Part shown: in pieces, positions 52,344 to 61,315 of the stretch
Position numbering within the stretch: the stretch's first letter is position 1
Layout of the letters: every line of letters begins with the position of its first letter
From: Palauibacter sp965207805
GTDB lineage: Bacteria; Gemmatimonadota; Gemmatimonadetes; Palauibacterales; Palauibacteraceae
DNA: 64,000 bases
Assembly (NCBI GenBank): GCA_965207805.1
Contig: OZ242312.1
Location: 682,001-746,000, forward strand
Direction of reading: 5' to 3'
Made by a program: the position numbers and the translations under genes
The notes under the pieces: generated by a model
What the model saw: only the letters and a program-made list of their open reading frames with translations
Database searches by the model: none
Told to the model about the DNA's origin: nothing

Positions 52344-53129
52344 CTAGCGGCCCTTGAAGTTCGGTTCGCGCTTTTCCGTGAAGGCGCGGGGGCCTTCGGC
52401 GTGGTCCTCGGAGACGAGCATGCGCTCGTAGGCAGGGAACAGGCCCTCCTGGACGGCCTCGAAGGCGTCCCGCACCGACGAACCTTCGATTCCGCGTACG
52501 ATTTCCTTGATCGCCCGCATCGAGAGGGGGGCGTTCCGGGCCAGACCCTCGGCGACTTCACGAGCTTTCGGGAGCACCCGCTCTGAAGGGACAACCCAGT
52601 TCACGAGGCCCCATTCGTGCGCCTCCTCCGCCCTCATCCGGCGGCCCGTGAGCAGCATTTCCATCGCGACGTTCCGCGGCAGCCGCCTCGGAAGCCGCTG
52701 GACGCCGCCCGCGTCGGGCACGTTCCCCAGACGGCCCTCGGGGAACCAGAACTCGGCGCCCTCGCTCGCGACGATGAGGTCGGCGGCGAGCATGATCTCG
52801 CACCCTCCGCCCACCGCCAGACCGTTCACGGCGGCGATCACGGGCTTCGTCAGGTCCCACAGCTCCGTGATCCCGCCGAAACCGCCCGCCCCGTAGTCCA
52901 TCCGCTCGTGCTCGCCCCCGGCGGCGGCCTTGAGGTCCCAGCCGGCCGAGAAGATGCGGTCGCCGGCCGAGGCGAGGATCGCCACGCGGAGTTCATCGTC
53001 GTCGCGAAAGTCGCAGAAGACCTCGCCCATGCGGATGCTCGTCGCCGCGTCGATCGCGTTCGCCGGCGGCCGGTCCAGCGTGACTTCGAGGACGTGCCCG
53101 CGGCGTCGGGCTCTCACCGGATCGGACAT
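52344..53129 (-). CDS. Enoyl-CoA hydratase/isomerase family protein (CaiD-like)
   Basis: Crotonase of 261 residues acting on acyl-CoA thioesters. Oxyanion hole at AGWDLKAAA and NGLAVGGGCEI, catalytic Glu candidates in WFPEGRLGNVPDAGGVQRL and in AMEMLLTGRRM; the sequence is closest to the CaiD-like carnitinyl/crotonobetainyl-CoA subgroup, though other acyl-CoA substrates are possible. It is the third gene after an SDR and endonuclease IV, 2 nt after the latter's stop, and ends near the convergent TolB-CehA gene. Confidence 0.9.
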   Translation of the reverse strand: MSDPVRARRRGHVLEVTLDRPPANAIDAATSIRMGEVFCDFRDDDELRVAILASAGDRIFSAGWDLKAAAGGEHERMDYGAGGFGGITELWDLTKPVIAAVNGLAVGGGCEIMLAADLIVASEGAEFWFPEGRLGNVPDAGGVQRLPRRLPRNVAMEMLLTGRRMRAEEAHEWGLVNWVVPSERVLPKAREVAEGLARNAPLSMRAIKEIVRGIEGSSVRDAFEAVQEGLFPAYERMLVSEDHAEGPRAFTEKREPNFKGR

Positions 53130-53131
53130 GT

Positions 53132-53992
53132 TCAGCGACTCCTTTCGCGGTAGCCCCGCAGGCGGGCGAGGTTCCGGATGTCGGCGTCGGCGCCGTCCTC
53201 CCCCTTCGGGGTCTCCAGGATCTTGGGGACGTGACGCAGGCTGGCATCCCGCATCAGCCACCGGAAGGGGCTCTCGCCGAGGCTGCCTTCGCCGATCTCC
53301 TCGTGGCGGTCCTTTCGCGAGTCGAAGGGGTGCTGCGAGTCGTTCACGTGGATGAGACCCAGGCGTTCGAGTCCCAGCACGCGGTCGAACGCCTCCCAGA
53401 CGCCATCGTAGTCGCCGACCAGATCGTAACCGGCCGAGTAGGCGTGGCACGTATCGAAGCAGATGCCCACGCGCCCCCGCTGGGGGTCCGGGATCCGGTC
53501 CAGAATGCTGCGCAGATTCTCGAAGCTCGCCCCGACGGTCGTCCCGGCGCCGGCCGTGAGTTCGAGGAGGACGCGGGTCGGACCCTCCACGGCCTCCAGC
53601 GATTCGGTCACGCCCCGCGCGTTGCGGGCGAGCCCCTCCTCGATGTCCCCGTCCGTCGCGTTCCCGGGATGGGTCACGAGGAAATCGAGGCCGAGACGCA
53701 CGCAGCGCTGGAGTTCGCTCTCGAAGCTGCGTTGCGACATCCGCCACAGCCGCCGGTCGGGGGACGAGAGGTTGATGAGATAGGAGTCGTGGGCCCCGGC
53801 GACCGCGATTCCGTGCTCGGCGCGCGCCGCCTTGAACGCTTCCGCCGTCTCGTCGTCGATACGCGGCTCGGCCCACCGGTTGGGCTGCTTGGTGAAGAGC
53901 TGGAAGTTCGCCGCCCCGATCTCCGCCGCCCGCCGTGGCGCGGTCTGCACGCCCCCCGCCACCGAGACGTGGGCGCCGAGTTCGTCGGTCAC
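53132..53992 (-). CDS. nfo: Endonuclease IV
   Basis: Cuts DNA 5' to abasic sites in base-excision repair; 286 residues. The metal ligands of this TIM-barrel family are visible at LGAHVSVAGG, VTHPGNA, LLELTAGAGTTVG, GICFDTCHAYSAGYD, LIHVNDSQHPFDSRKDRHEEIGEG and KILETPKG. The length and order match. The start overlaps the SDR stop as ATGA. With ligA and the PolX-like gene at the window start, several base-excision functions lie nearby, though in different operons. Confidence 0.96.
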   Translation of the reverse strand: MTDELGAHVSVAGGVQTAPRRAAEIGAANFQLFTKQPNRWAEPRIDDETAEAFKAARAEHGIAVAGAHDSYLINLSSPDRRLWRMSQRSFESELQRCVRLGLDFLVTHPGNATDGDIEEGLARNARGVTESLEAVEGPTRVLLELTAGAGTTVGASFENLRSILDRIPDPQRGRVGICFDTCHAYSAGYDLVGDYDGVWEAFDRVLGLERLGLIHVNDSQHPFDSRKDRHEEIGEGSLGESPFRWLMRDASLRHVPKILETPKGEDGADADIRNLARLRGYRERSR

Positions 53993-54708
53993 GCCTTCCG
54001 GGGTGGCTGCGACGGACGCAGTTCGACCCGGCTCACGTGGGCTTCCTTCGGATAGGAGAGCAGTTGCATGACCGCCACCGCGCAGTCATCCACGTGCAGG
54101 CGCCAGGTCCGCTCCGGCACCTGCTCCCGGCCGTTGAAGTACGTGTCCACGCTCCCGGGCATCACGATGCTCACCCGCACGTCGTCGTAGCGCACGTCGA
54201 GCAGCATCGCCTCGGTGAGTCCGAGCAGGCCGTACTTGCTCGCGTTGTACCCGGTGCCGCCGGGGAAGGGATGGCGGCTGGCGAGCGACGCGATGTTCAC
54301 GATGAAGCCGTCGCCGCTCGCGCTCAGGTGTGGGAGTGCAGCCCTGGAGCAGTAGAAGACGCCGCCGAGGTTCACGTCGATCTGGAGTTGCCACTCCTCG
54401 ACGCTCATCTCCCGCAGCGGTTTGAAGATCCCGAGTCCGGCGTTGTTCACGAGGATGTCGAGCCGGCCGAAGCGGGCCATGGTCTCCTCGACCATGCGCT
54501 CGCAGGCACCCGCATCCGCCACGTCGCACACGATGCCCAGCGCCCGATCGCCGAGTTCGGCCTCGGCCGCCCGCACATCCGCCCCGGTCCTCGCACAGAC
54601 CGCGACGGAGGCCCCCGCCGCGAGCAGGTGCTCCGCGATCGCGCGCCCGATCCCCTTCGTCCCGCCCGTCACGAGCGCGACTTTCCCCGTCAAGTTCGTC
54701 GTTCCCAT
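53989..54708 (-). CDS. Short-chain dehydrogenase/reductase
   Basis: NAD(P)-dependent oxidoreductase of 239 residues. The cofactor motif TGGTKGIGRAIAEHL is at residues 14-28, NNAGLGIFKPL at about 88, and the catalytic Ser and Tyr-Lys are in NIASLASRHPFPGGTGYNASKYGLL. Substrate unknown; the C-terminal MPGSVDTYFNG resembles 3-oxoacyl reductase-like relatives. First gene of the SDR-nfo-crotonase unit, overlapping nfo by four bases. Confidence 0.93.
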   Translation of the reverse strand: MGTTNLTGKVALVTGGTKGIGRAIAEHLLAAGASVAVCARTGADVRAAEAELGDRALGIVCDVADAGACERMVEETMARFGRLDILVNNAGLGIFKPLREMSVEEWQLQIDVNLGGVFYCSRAALPHLSASGDGFIVNIASLASRHPFPGGTGYNASKYGLLGLTEAMLLDVRYDDVRVSIVMPGSVDTYFNGREQVPERTWRLHVDDCAVAVMQLLSYPKEAHVSRVELRPSQPPRKA

Positions 54709-54762
54709 TCCACCCTTCTTGTTGCCTTCTCACGTTTCGATTCGAGACGCCCTCCCGGGTCC

Positions 54763-57408
54763 TCAGATCGGGAGCCAGTAGGCGATCTTGAGCAGGAAGA
54801 CGTGTTGCCCTCGCGCGCGCAGGCTGTCGACGAGACGGCCGGGGTCCACGAGTTCGCCCGAAGTCCGCATGTCGGAGCGGTCCTGCTGCCACACGAGGAA
54901 GAGCGTGCTGCCCGGCTGCCACTCCCAGCGGAGGACGACGTTGCTCCGGAGAGAGAGGATGTTGAAGTCCCCGTCGGGGAGCGTAAACGACCGGCCGCCC
55001 TCGGTCACGTCCCACGAACCATCCACCCGACGATTGATCCTCGATCCCATTTCGCCGTACAGGAGCAGGTGTCGCTGGCCAGGTTCCAGGAGTTCGCCCA
55101 GCCCGTGGCGGCGTCCGCTCGCCGCGAACGGCTCGAAGTACGCCTCGAGCGTGAGGTCCGGGCCGAAGGCGTAGGCGCCGCGTAGGCGGAGGGCGACGGT
55201 GCTGCGGTCGATGGCGGAGAAGATGTAGCGCCGGTCGAACGTGGCCCGCCGGCCACCGGCCAGCGCCGTGAGGTACTGGCGCGATTCCGCTTCGCGCCGG
55301 TAGCTGGGTTCGACCTCGAGTTGCAGGGCCGACCCCGGGCGGAGCGTGAGCGAGCCGGCCACGTCGTACGCCCATCCGCCGATCTCGTCGCGCCCGTAGG
55401 ATCCTCTGAGCCGGAAGCCAGTCCTGAAGGAGCGGTCGGTGGCGAGCGCAAGGCCGGCCTGCCAACGCGCGAGCGTCTCCATGAGGGGGCCGCCGCGCGT
55501 GAGGTGGTCGCTGAGCGCGCGCGGGTGGTATCCGCCCTCGAGCGTCGTGCGCAGGTAGTTGTGCCAGGTGGCAGTCGCGCGGCCCCCGATCGTCGTCTCG
55601 GTGCGCACGCCGTCGAAGTTCCACGAACTCGCTGACGTGAGGCCGACCTGCCAGGCGCGGGCAAACGCGGTCGGGATCGTCTCGCGGATCGCGATGTCGG
55701 CTTCGGCCGTGAGCCGGTCCGCGTTGAACATCTGGCCCACGTCGTTGATCTCGAAGCCGGGCGAAATGGCTTCGCCTCGCACGCGCCACAGGAAGCGCCG
55801 ACCGCCCACCTTCTCCATCCCGAGGGCCGCGGTATACCCGGACAGCGTGGAGCGCGAGGGGTCCAGCCACGCGGTTTCGCGGTCCGGACGCTGGAAGAAA
55901 CGCGCGCTCGAGCGCTGCACCCGCAGGATCGCGTCGGAGTTGCCGCTGAGGTGCGAGAACCCCGCATGTCCCGTGAGTTCGTATTCGCCCCCGGCGAAGC
56001 GCAGGTTCCAGTCAGTGCCGCCGGCGTAGGCGCGCCACGGGAGGAGCGCGGCGAGTTCGGGACGGCCCTCGCGGCTGAGCGTGGTCCCCGTGAAGCCGAG
56101 CGTGGAACCCTCCTCCCCGAACTCTTGCTCCAGTCTCGCCACCGCGAAGGCGCTCAGGGGGGCGACCGGGACGGCGCTCTCGACGGCGTCCGTCCCGGTC
56201 GCTCCGTGCGCGAAGTCGAACGCCCGGGCATCCTCGCGACCGGTGACGGCGAAGAGCGCGCCCACGGAGGTCCCCCCCGGGAGCCGGCCCGTGACCTTCC
56301 CCGCTCCGAGAATCGTGGTCTGATCGGGCGCGACGACGCTGTCGGCCTCTGCCCGCCCCGCGGGGGGAGCCCCGATGCGGCGCGAGTAGAAGTAGCGCGG
56401 ACCCAGCCCCTCCATGAGTTGGCGACCCTCGGTGAAGAAGGGTCGGCGCTCCTCGAAGACTTCCTCGAACGCGGTCAGGTTCACGACCGCGGGGTCCGCT
56501 TCGACCTGTCCGAAGTCCGGGTTGACGGCGGCATCGAGCGTCAGACTCGAACCGAGACCGACCTTGAAGTCCGCCCCCACGCGTGACTCGCTCCGCGTCA
56601 CGACCCCCGCCATCGGGCCACCCGTGGGCGTTCGCAGATCGCCCGCCACGTAGGGCAGAAACTCGATCCCGCGGCTCCCCCGCACGCCCTCGAGTCCGGT
56701 GAGGTCGCCGAGGCGCGAGGCCCACCCGGGCTCGCTCCGAACGACGAGTTCCCACAGGAGGTTCTCCTGGATATCGGGCATGTAGCGGTTGATGTTCACG
56801 CCCCAAGCCGACTCGTCGCCGTTGAAGCGCAATTGCGAGAACGGCATGCGCATCTCGGCCGTCCACCCGAGCGAGTCGCGCTGCACGCGCGCCGACCACA
56901 CGGGATCCCACGTGTAGTCGCGGTTCGTCACATTGTCCTCGGGGTGGTACCAGTCCGTACGGCTTCCCGCCGCGTTCACCCCGAAGGAGACGGCCGTGCG
57001 CCGGTTCAGGTAGGGGTCGAGCGAGACCAGCAGGCGCTCCGACCCGGTGTTCTGGTCGCGGCGGGTACGATAGGCCTGGATGCCGTCGGGATCGTCCGTG
57101 TACATGCGCCCGGCGATCCACAGCGCGTCGTCGTCGAACGCGAACGCGACTTCGGTCCGCCGCGTGGCCGGGTCGCCCTCGTCCGGCTCGCGCTGCCAGA
57201 ACGTCGTCGCGAATTCCGCCGCCGCCCACACCGCGTCGTCCAACCGGCCATCCAGTTGGAGCGTCCGATCCGTGTCGCGCGTGGCCCTGAGCTGCTGCCG
57301 GTCCTCCGGGCCCAGGCCCTGCGCGCTGAGCGCCGTGCCCGCGGGGAAGAGGAACAGGATGACGGCGGCGACAGCCGGCGAGATGCGGCCCGAACCGTCA
57401 GCGCTCAA
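54763..57408 (-). CDS. DUF5916 outer-membrane protein with CBM9-like N-terminus
   Basis: Large exported protein of 881 residues. The N-terminal domain (about 40-240) is a CBM9-type sugar-binding fold: LDGRLDDAVWAAAEF...RMYTDDPDGIQ, DPYLNRRTAVSFGVNAAGSRTDWY. The DUF5916 C-terminal domain follows with GADFKVGLGSSLTLDAAVNPDFGQVEADPAVVNLTAFEEVFEERRPFFTEG near residue 290, then many barrel strands to the end. The start is TTG at 57408, overlapping the acetamidase-like gene end by 11 nt, with a GGAAA site upstream; an alternative later start is not obvious. Role probably uptake or anchoring of a polymer or peptide. Confidence 0.88.
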   Translation of the reverse strand: MSADGSGRISPAVAAVILFLFPAGTALSAQGLGPEDRQQLRATRDTDRTLQLDGRLDDAVWAAAEFATTFWQREPDEGDPATRRTEVAFAFDDDALWIAGRMYTDDPDGIQAYRTRRDQNTGSERLLVSLDPYLNRRTAVSFGVNAAGSRTDWYHPEDNVTNRDYTWDPVWSARVQRDSLGWTAEMRMPFSQLRFNGDESAWGVNINRYMPDIQENLLWELVVRSEPGWASRLGDLTGLEGVRGSRGIEFLPYVAGDLRTPTGGPMAGVVTRSESRVGADFKVGLGSSLTLDAAVNPDFGQVEADPAVVNLTAFEEVFEERRPFFTEGRQLMEGLGPRYFYSRRIGAPPAGRAEADSVVAPDQTTILGAGKVTGRLPGGTSVGALFAVTGREDARAFDFAHGATGTDAVESAVPVAPLSAFAVARLEQEFGEEGSTLGFTGTTLSREGRPELAALLPWRAYAGGTDWNLRFAGGEYELTGHAGFSHLSGNSDAILRVQRSSARFFQRPDRETAWLDPSRSTLSGYTAALGMEKVGGRRFLWRVRGEAISPGFEINDVGQMFNADRLTAEADIAIRETIPTAFARAWQVGLTSASSWNFDGVRTETTIGGRATATWHNYLRTTLEGGYHPRALSDHLTRGGPLMETLARWQAGLALATDRSFRTGFRLRGSYGRDEIGGWAYDVAGSLTLRPGSALQLEVEPSYRREAESRQYLTALAGGRRATFDRRYIFSAIDRSTVALRLRGAYAFGPDLTLEAYFEPFAASGRRHGLGELLEPGQRHLLLYGEMGSRINRRVDGSWDVTEGGRSFTLPDGDFNILSLRSNVVLRWEWQPGSTLFLVWQQDRSDMRTSGELVDPGRLVDSLRARGQHVFLLKIAYWLPI

Positions 57409-58555
57409 GGAAGATTTCCTTCGGGATGAAACCCGTGACGACCTGGGTCAGGTCGACGACCTCGCTCACCCGGAAATCGACGGCGATGCTGGCGAGGGAA
57501 AGCGCCCTGTCGGGCGCCAGTCCCTTCTCCTCGACGAGGAACTCCACCACGAGCCGGGTCGCCTCGCGCGCGGCGCGGTCGAGGTCGAGATCGATGCCCA
57601 TGATCAGGTAGTGGGTCGGGGTCTCGGCGCGCGGGGCGGGGATCGTCACCCCCTTGTGCACCACGAACTGGAACACACCCGTGAGCGACTGCTCGATCGC
57701 GGTGCCGCTCACCTCCCCGTCCCCCTGCGCGCCGTGCCCATCGCCCGCGTAGAAGAGCGCCCCCGGATGGAAGACGGGGAGGTACAACGTCGTCCCGGCC
57801 GTGAGGTCCTTCACGTCGAGGTTGCCGCCGAAGGCACCCGGCGGGCGCGACCCCTGGACGCCCGGCACCGTCACGCCCGGCTCGCCCACGACCGGATCGG
57901 GGGCGACGGCGAGGATGCCCATGAACGGCGCCAGCGGCACCTGGATGTCGGGCGAGAAGAAGGCGACTTCCCGCCCGTCCGCCTCACCCGTCCGAATCAG
58001 GTGCCGGCCGGCCGGGATGTCGAGCGGTTCGTCCTCATCGCGCGCGCCGGGATAGCTCGGGGAGAAGACCCCGCCCCGGCCGCTCGTGGAGTTCACGCCC
58101 CACGGTACGCGCGTCTCAATGTCCAGGATCCGGATCTCGAGCATGTCGCCGGGCTCGGCCCCCTCGATGTGGACCGGACCCGTGATGACGTGCCCGCTTC
58201 GCCCCTCGCGTGGACGGCCTTCGCGCGAGGCCCAGAAGTCGATGACGTCGTCGAGGACCTCCTCCCGCGGCACACCGAGTCCCGTCAGAAACTCGCCTGG
58301 GTGCTCGTCCTGCGTGGCCCCCACGTGGGTCAACGTCTCGATCCGCACGGTCTCACCTGACGCGATTCGCAGCACCGGCTCCTTGTCGATCGGGAACCAG
58401 CCCCAGTTGAGCGTTTCCGGCCGCGACGGGAGGAAGTGGTCGGCTTCGACCTCCCCGGCTTCAGCGACATTCATCTCTTCGCTCACGGGCGGAGCACACC
58501 CCAGCGCGAGCGCACAGCCCATGGTCACCAGGCCCGGCCTCATTTGACGCGACAT
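57398..58555 (-). CDS. Acetamidase/formamidase-family lipoprotein
   Basis: Hydrolyses short aliphatic amides to ammonia and acid; 385 residues with an export leader (LVTMGCALALGC) ending in a lipobox, unusual because the family is usually cytoplasmic. Family motifs are visible: HVGATQDEHPGEF, GHVITGPVHIEGAEPGDMLEIRI, HPGALFYAGDGHGAQGDGEVSGTAIEQS with its metal- and substrate-binding Asp, His and Glu, and PTHYLIMGIDLDLDRA. ATG 58555 begins MSRQ after a GGGAG site. Working with the nitrile hydratase elsewhere in the window it could complete nitrile-to-acid conversion, but the two are 19 kb apart. Confidence 0.9.
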   Translation of the reverse strand: MSRQMRPGLVTMGCALALGCAPPVSEEMNVAEAGEVEADHFLPSRPETLNWGWFPIDKEPVLRIASGETVRIETLTHVGATQDEHPGEFLTGLGVPREEVLDDVIDFWASREGRPREGRSGHVITGPVHIEGAEPGDMLEIRILDIETRVPWGVNSTSGRGGVFSPSYPGARDEDEPLDIPAGRHLIRTGEADGREVAFFSPDIQVPLAPFMGILAVAPDPVVGEPGVTVPGVQGSRPPGAFGGNLDVKDLTAGTTLYLPVFHPGALFYAGDGHGAQGDGEVSGTAIEQSLTGVFQFVVHKGVTIPAPRAETPTHYLIMGIDLDLDRAAREATRLVVEFLVEEKGLAPDRALSLASIAVDFRVSEVVDLTQVVTGFIPKEIFLER

Positions 58556-58645
58556 GGAACGCTCTCCCACGCTGAGGGTGAGCGTTTACAGTGGATCTTC
58601 CCGTTCCGGGAGGCAACGATCCCGGACAGAACGCAGAGGGCGGCC

Positions 58646-59773
58646 ATGAGAGACGGCATCCGGCGCGTGATCTTCCTCTTTCCGATCGTTCTTTCGGCGT
58701 GTTCGAACCCGGGGGCGGGCGCCCCCGCCGAGGGTGGCCCCCGGGAGGGTGGCGTGCCGACGTTCGCGGTGGATCCGGGCTGGCCGCGCGAGATGCCGAA
58801 CCTGTGGATCATGGGATCCATCACGGGCGTGTTCGTCGACGCGCGCGATCACGTCTGGGTCACGCACATCCCGGAATCGCTGACGCCGGAGGAGACGTCC
58901 GCCGTGCAGGACCCGCCTATCGGCACCTGCTGCGTCCCGGCCCCGGTCGTGACCGAGTTCGATCCCGAGGGGAATCTCGTCCAGGGGTGGGGCGACCCCG
59001 CGACGCAGGACGTGTCCGAATTCCCGCGCAACGCGCACGGCATCTTCGTCGACCACAACGACTACGTGTGGGTGGGCACCTACCGGCACCACCGCGTGAT
59101 GAAGTTCACGCGCTCCGGCGACCTCGTGATGACGATCGGCCGCTACGACGAAAACGCCGGCAGCGACGACACCGAGCTTCTCGGCGGCCCCGCCGGCATC
59201 TGGGTGGACCCGGAGGACAACGAGGTTTTCGTCGCCGACGGCTATCAGAATCGCCGCGTCGTGGTCTTCGATGGCGAGACCGGAGCCTACCTCCGCCATT
59301 GGGGCGCCTACGGCGAGCCGCCGGACGACGCCTACGAGTACGACTATGCGGGGCGGACGCCGGACTCGGAGCCGCCGCGCCAGTTCTCCACTGTCCACGA
59401 CCTCACGGGATCGAACGACGGTCTCATCTACGTCGCCGACCGCCGCGGGAACCGGATCCAGGTGTTCGATCAGGCGGGCGCGTTCCACGCCGAGAAGATC
59501 GTGGCGCCGGCCACGCGCGCCTCGGGCTCGGCGTTCGTCGTCGCCTTCTCACCCGACGCCGAGCAGCGCTGGCTCTACCTCGCCGACGGCACCAACCACA
59601 AGGTGTGGATCCTGCGCCGAAGCGACCTCGAGATCGTGGGCGAGTTCGGCCGCGGCGGCCGCCAGTTAGGTCAGTTCCTGCGCCCGCACGGGATGAGCGT
59701 CGATTCCCACGGCAATATCTACGTCGGCGAAGCCTCCACCGGCCGCCGGATGCAGCGTTTCACGCCCCGTTGA
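58646..59773 (+). CDS. NHL-repeat lipoprotein
   Basis: Exported protein of 375 residues with a lipobox leader (PIVLSAC). Six-bladed NHL propeller with repeats VDARDHVWVTH, VDHNDYVWVGTYRHHRVMKFTRSGDLVMTIG, VDPEDNEVFVADGYQNRRVVVFDGETGAYLRHWG, DGLIYVADRRGNRIQVFDQAG, RWLYLADGTNHKVWIL and VDSHGNIYVGEASTGRRMQRF. It resembles peptidyl-alpha-hydroxyglycine lyase, but zinc-binding residues were not identified. GTCCVP holds two adjacent Cys. ATG 58646 starts the signal. Likely ligand-binding. Confidence 0.88.
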   Translation: MRDGIRRVIFLFPIVLSACSNPGAGAPAEGGPREGGVPTFAVDPGWPREMPNLWIMGSITGVFVDARDHVWVTHIPESLTPEETSAVQDPPIGTCCVPAPVVTEFDPEGNLVQGWGDPATQDVSEFPRNAHGIFVDHNDYVWVGTYRHHRVMKFTRSGDLVMTIGRYDENAGSDDTELLGGPAGIWVDPEDNEVFVADGYQNRRVVVFDGETGAYLRHWGAYGEPPDDAYEYDYAGRTPDSEPPRQFSTVHDLTGSNDGLIYVADRRGNRIQVFDQAGAFHAEKIVAPATRASGSAFVVAFSPDAEQRWLYLADGTNHKVWILRRSDLEIVGEFGRGGRQLGQFLRPHGMSVDSHGNIYVGEASTGRRMQRFTPR

Positions 59774-59823
59774 TACGCGACAAGATTGCGACACGCCGGT
59801 TCCGGAGGCTCAGGCACGACCAT

Positions 59824-60171
59824 GTGAGCAGCGAGCCCGGCGCGTGGCGGATTCACCGGGTGGCACCGTTCCACGCGCCGGGAGACCCGGTAAACCTCTT
59901 TCGTCGCCTCCGGGCGGTCGTCGCCGCCATGCCGCGTACTCACATTGTCACGGCGACGGACGATTACCTGCACGCCGTCTGCCGAACCCGGCTCGGGTTC
60001 CGCGACGATCTTGAGTTCCGATGGTGTTCGTCGGAGGGCGTCGCCCATGTAGCATCGGCGTCTCGCATCGGTCTGTTCGATTTTTGGGTAAACCGGCGGA
60101 GGGTAGAGCGGGTGCGCGGGAAGCTTGAAGCCGAAGTCAGCCGCGGTTGCCCTCGCCCCAGGCGGAGGTGA
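59824..60171 (+). CDS. DUF1499 family protein
   Basis: Small protein of about 115 residues embedded in a longer open frame. It carries the DUF1499 signature: HVSSEPGAWRIHRVAPF (matching the family's CVSSQ...HYI.PL start), LRAVVAAMPRTHIVTATDDYLHAVCRTRLGFRDDLEF and VAHVASASRIGLFDFWVNRRRVE. Its role is unknown in bacteria. The start is unclear: GTG 59824 lies 15 nt after a GGAGG site, and the usual N-terminal Cys-Pro segment is not visible. The C-terminus overlaps the end of the convergent FAD gene by 35 nt, so its last ten residues (SRGCPRPRRR) are probably not conserved. Confidence 0.7.
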   Translation: MSSEPGAWRIHRVAPFHAPGDPVNLFRRLRAVVAAMPRTHIVTATDDYLHAVCRTRLGFRDDLEFRWCSSEGVAHVASASRIGLFDFWVNRRRVERVRGKLEAEVSRGCPRPRRR

Positions 60172-61315
60172 GTGGCTTCCCGTCGATGAAGCGGCCCGGG
60201 CGGAAGGGTGAGAGGTCGATCTCCGGCGCCTCCCCGCAGATGACATCGGCAAGGGCTTCGCCGATCGGGGGGCCGAGCTTGAACCCGTGGCCGCTGCCGC
60301 CGAAGAAGGCGTAGTAGCCCTCGAGGCCGGGCTCCGGGCCGACGATCGGGTGCCAGTCGTCCGTGATCGTGTAGAGCGAGGCGTAGCCGCCCAGGTGCCG
60401 GGCGCGGGCCAGCGCCGGGATCCTCCGGAAGAGCGGGCGCTCGATGCGTTCGCGCATCTCCGGATCGAGGGCCGGATCGCAGTCGTCCGGATCCACCGGC
60501 TCGATGTCCTTGGGCGCCCCCAGCCCGGCGATGATCCGGTCTTCGCCGTAGGGCCGCAGATAGACGCGCAGACCCGGGTCCGAGACCACCGGAAGGGCGT
60601 CGAAGCCGGCCGGTCGCTCCACGAACAGATCGCTCTCGCGGCTCCAGCGCAGCGAGTACCTGAGGCCGAACCAGGAGCCGACCTGCCCCGCCCAGGGACC
60701 CGCGGCGTTCACGACGACGTTCGTCGCGATCGTTCCGTCCTCGGTCTCCACCGCGACCACCCGGTCTCCATGCAGGCGGACGCCCGTGGCGGCGACGCCG
60801 GCGCGGGGCTCGAGTCCCCACGGGCGGGCCGCGGCCACGAGGTTCTCCGTCGTGCGCGTCGGGTCGGCGTAGCCCGAGCGGGGCTCGAGGATGCCGTACG
60901 ACACGCCGTCCAGGGAGAGGGGCGGCGCCAGTTCGGCCACTTCTTCCACGGTCAGCCGGTCGACCTGGAGTCCGTGCCGCTGCTCCGACTCGAGGATGTG
61001 TTCCCCGGCGGCGCGAAGGCGCTCGTCGATCAGGAGCAGGAAGCCGATGGGCCGGAACCCGCAGTCGCCGCCGAGCAGGTCCCGATCGTTGTCGAACATG
61101 TGAAGGGCGCGCTTCGCGAGTTCGAGCGTAATCGGGTTCGAGTAGTACGTGCGGACGATCGCGGCGGAATGTCCCGTGCTCACGCCCGCCAGGCGCCCCT
61201 TCTCGAGCAGCACGACGCGTCCGAACCCTCGCTTGGCGAGGAAGTGCGCCGCGCTGGCGCCCATGATCCCGCCACCGATGACCACGGCATCGGCGGTCTT
61301 CGCTCCCGCAGTCAT
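60137..61315 (-). CDS. FAD-dependent oxidoreductase, sarcosine/dimethylglycine dehydrogenase-like (DAO family)
   Basis: Flavoprotein of 392 residues that would oxidise an N-methyl or D-amino acid. FAD motif VVIGGGIMGASAAHFLAKRG, the STGHSAAIVRTYYSNP segment, RSGYADPTRTTENLVAAARPWG, VNAAGPWAGQVGSWFG and the C-terminal GGYASLYTITDDWHPIVGP...GSGHGFKLGPPIGEALAD are typical of soluble DAO proteins. No signal. It overlaps the hydantoinase-B-like stop by ATGA, so the two are translationally coupled, and follows a sodium/solute symporter, which together suggest uptake and oxidation of a cyclic or N-substituted amino acid. Confidence 0.9.
   Translation of the reverse strand: MTAGAKTADAVVIGGGIMGASAAHFLAKRGFGRVVLLEKGRLAGVSTGHSAAIVRTYYSNPITLELAKRALHMFDNDRDLLGGDCGFRPIGFLLLIDERLRAAGEHILESEQRHGLQVDRLTVEEVAELAPPLSLDGVSYGILEPRSGYADPTRTTENLVAAARPWGLEPRAGVAATGVRLHGDRVVAVETEDGTIATNVVVNAAGPWAGQVGSWFGLRYSLRWSRESDLFVERPAGFDALPVVSDPGLRVYLRPYGEDRIIAGLGAPKDIEPVDPDDCDPALDPEMRERIERPLFRRIPALARARHLGGYASLYTITDDWHPIVGPEPGLEGYYAFFGGSGHGFKLGPPIGEALADVICGEAPEIDLSPFRPGRFIDGKPLTSAWGEGNRG

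Noticed and set aside
59719..60252. Minus-strand ORF opposite the DUF1499 gene
   Set aside because: The plus strand has the DUF1499 signature; the minus translation is low in hydrophobic structure and unlike any family I know.
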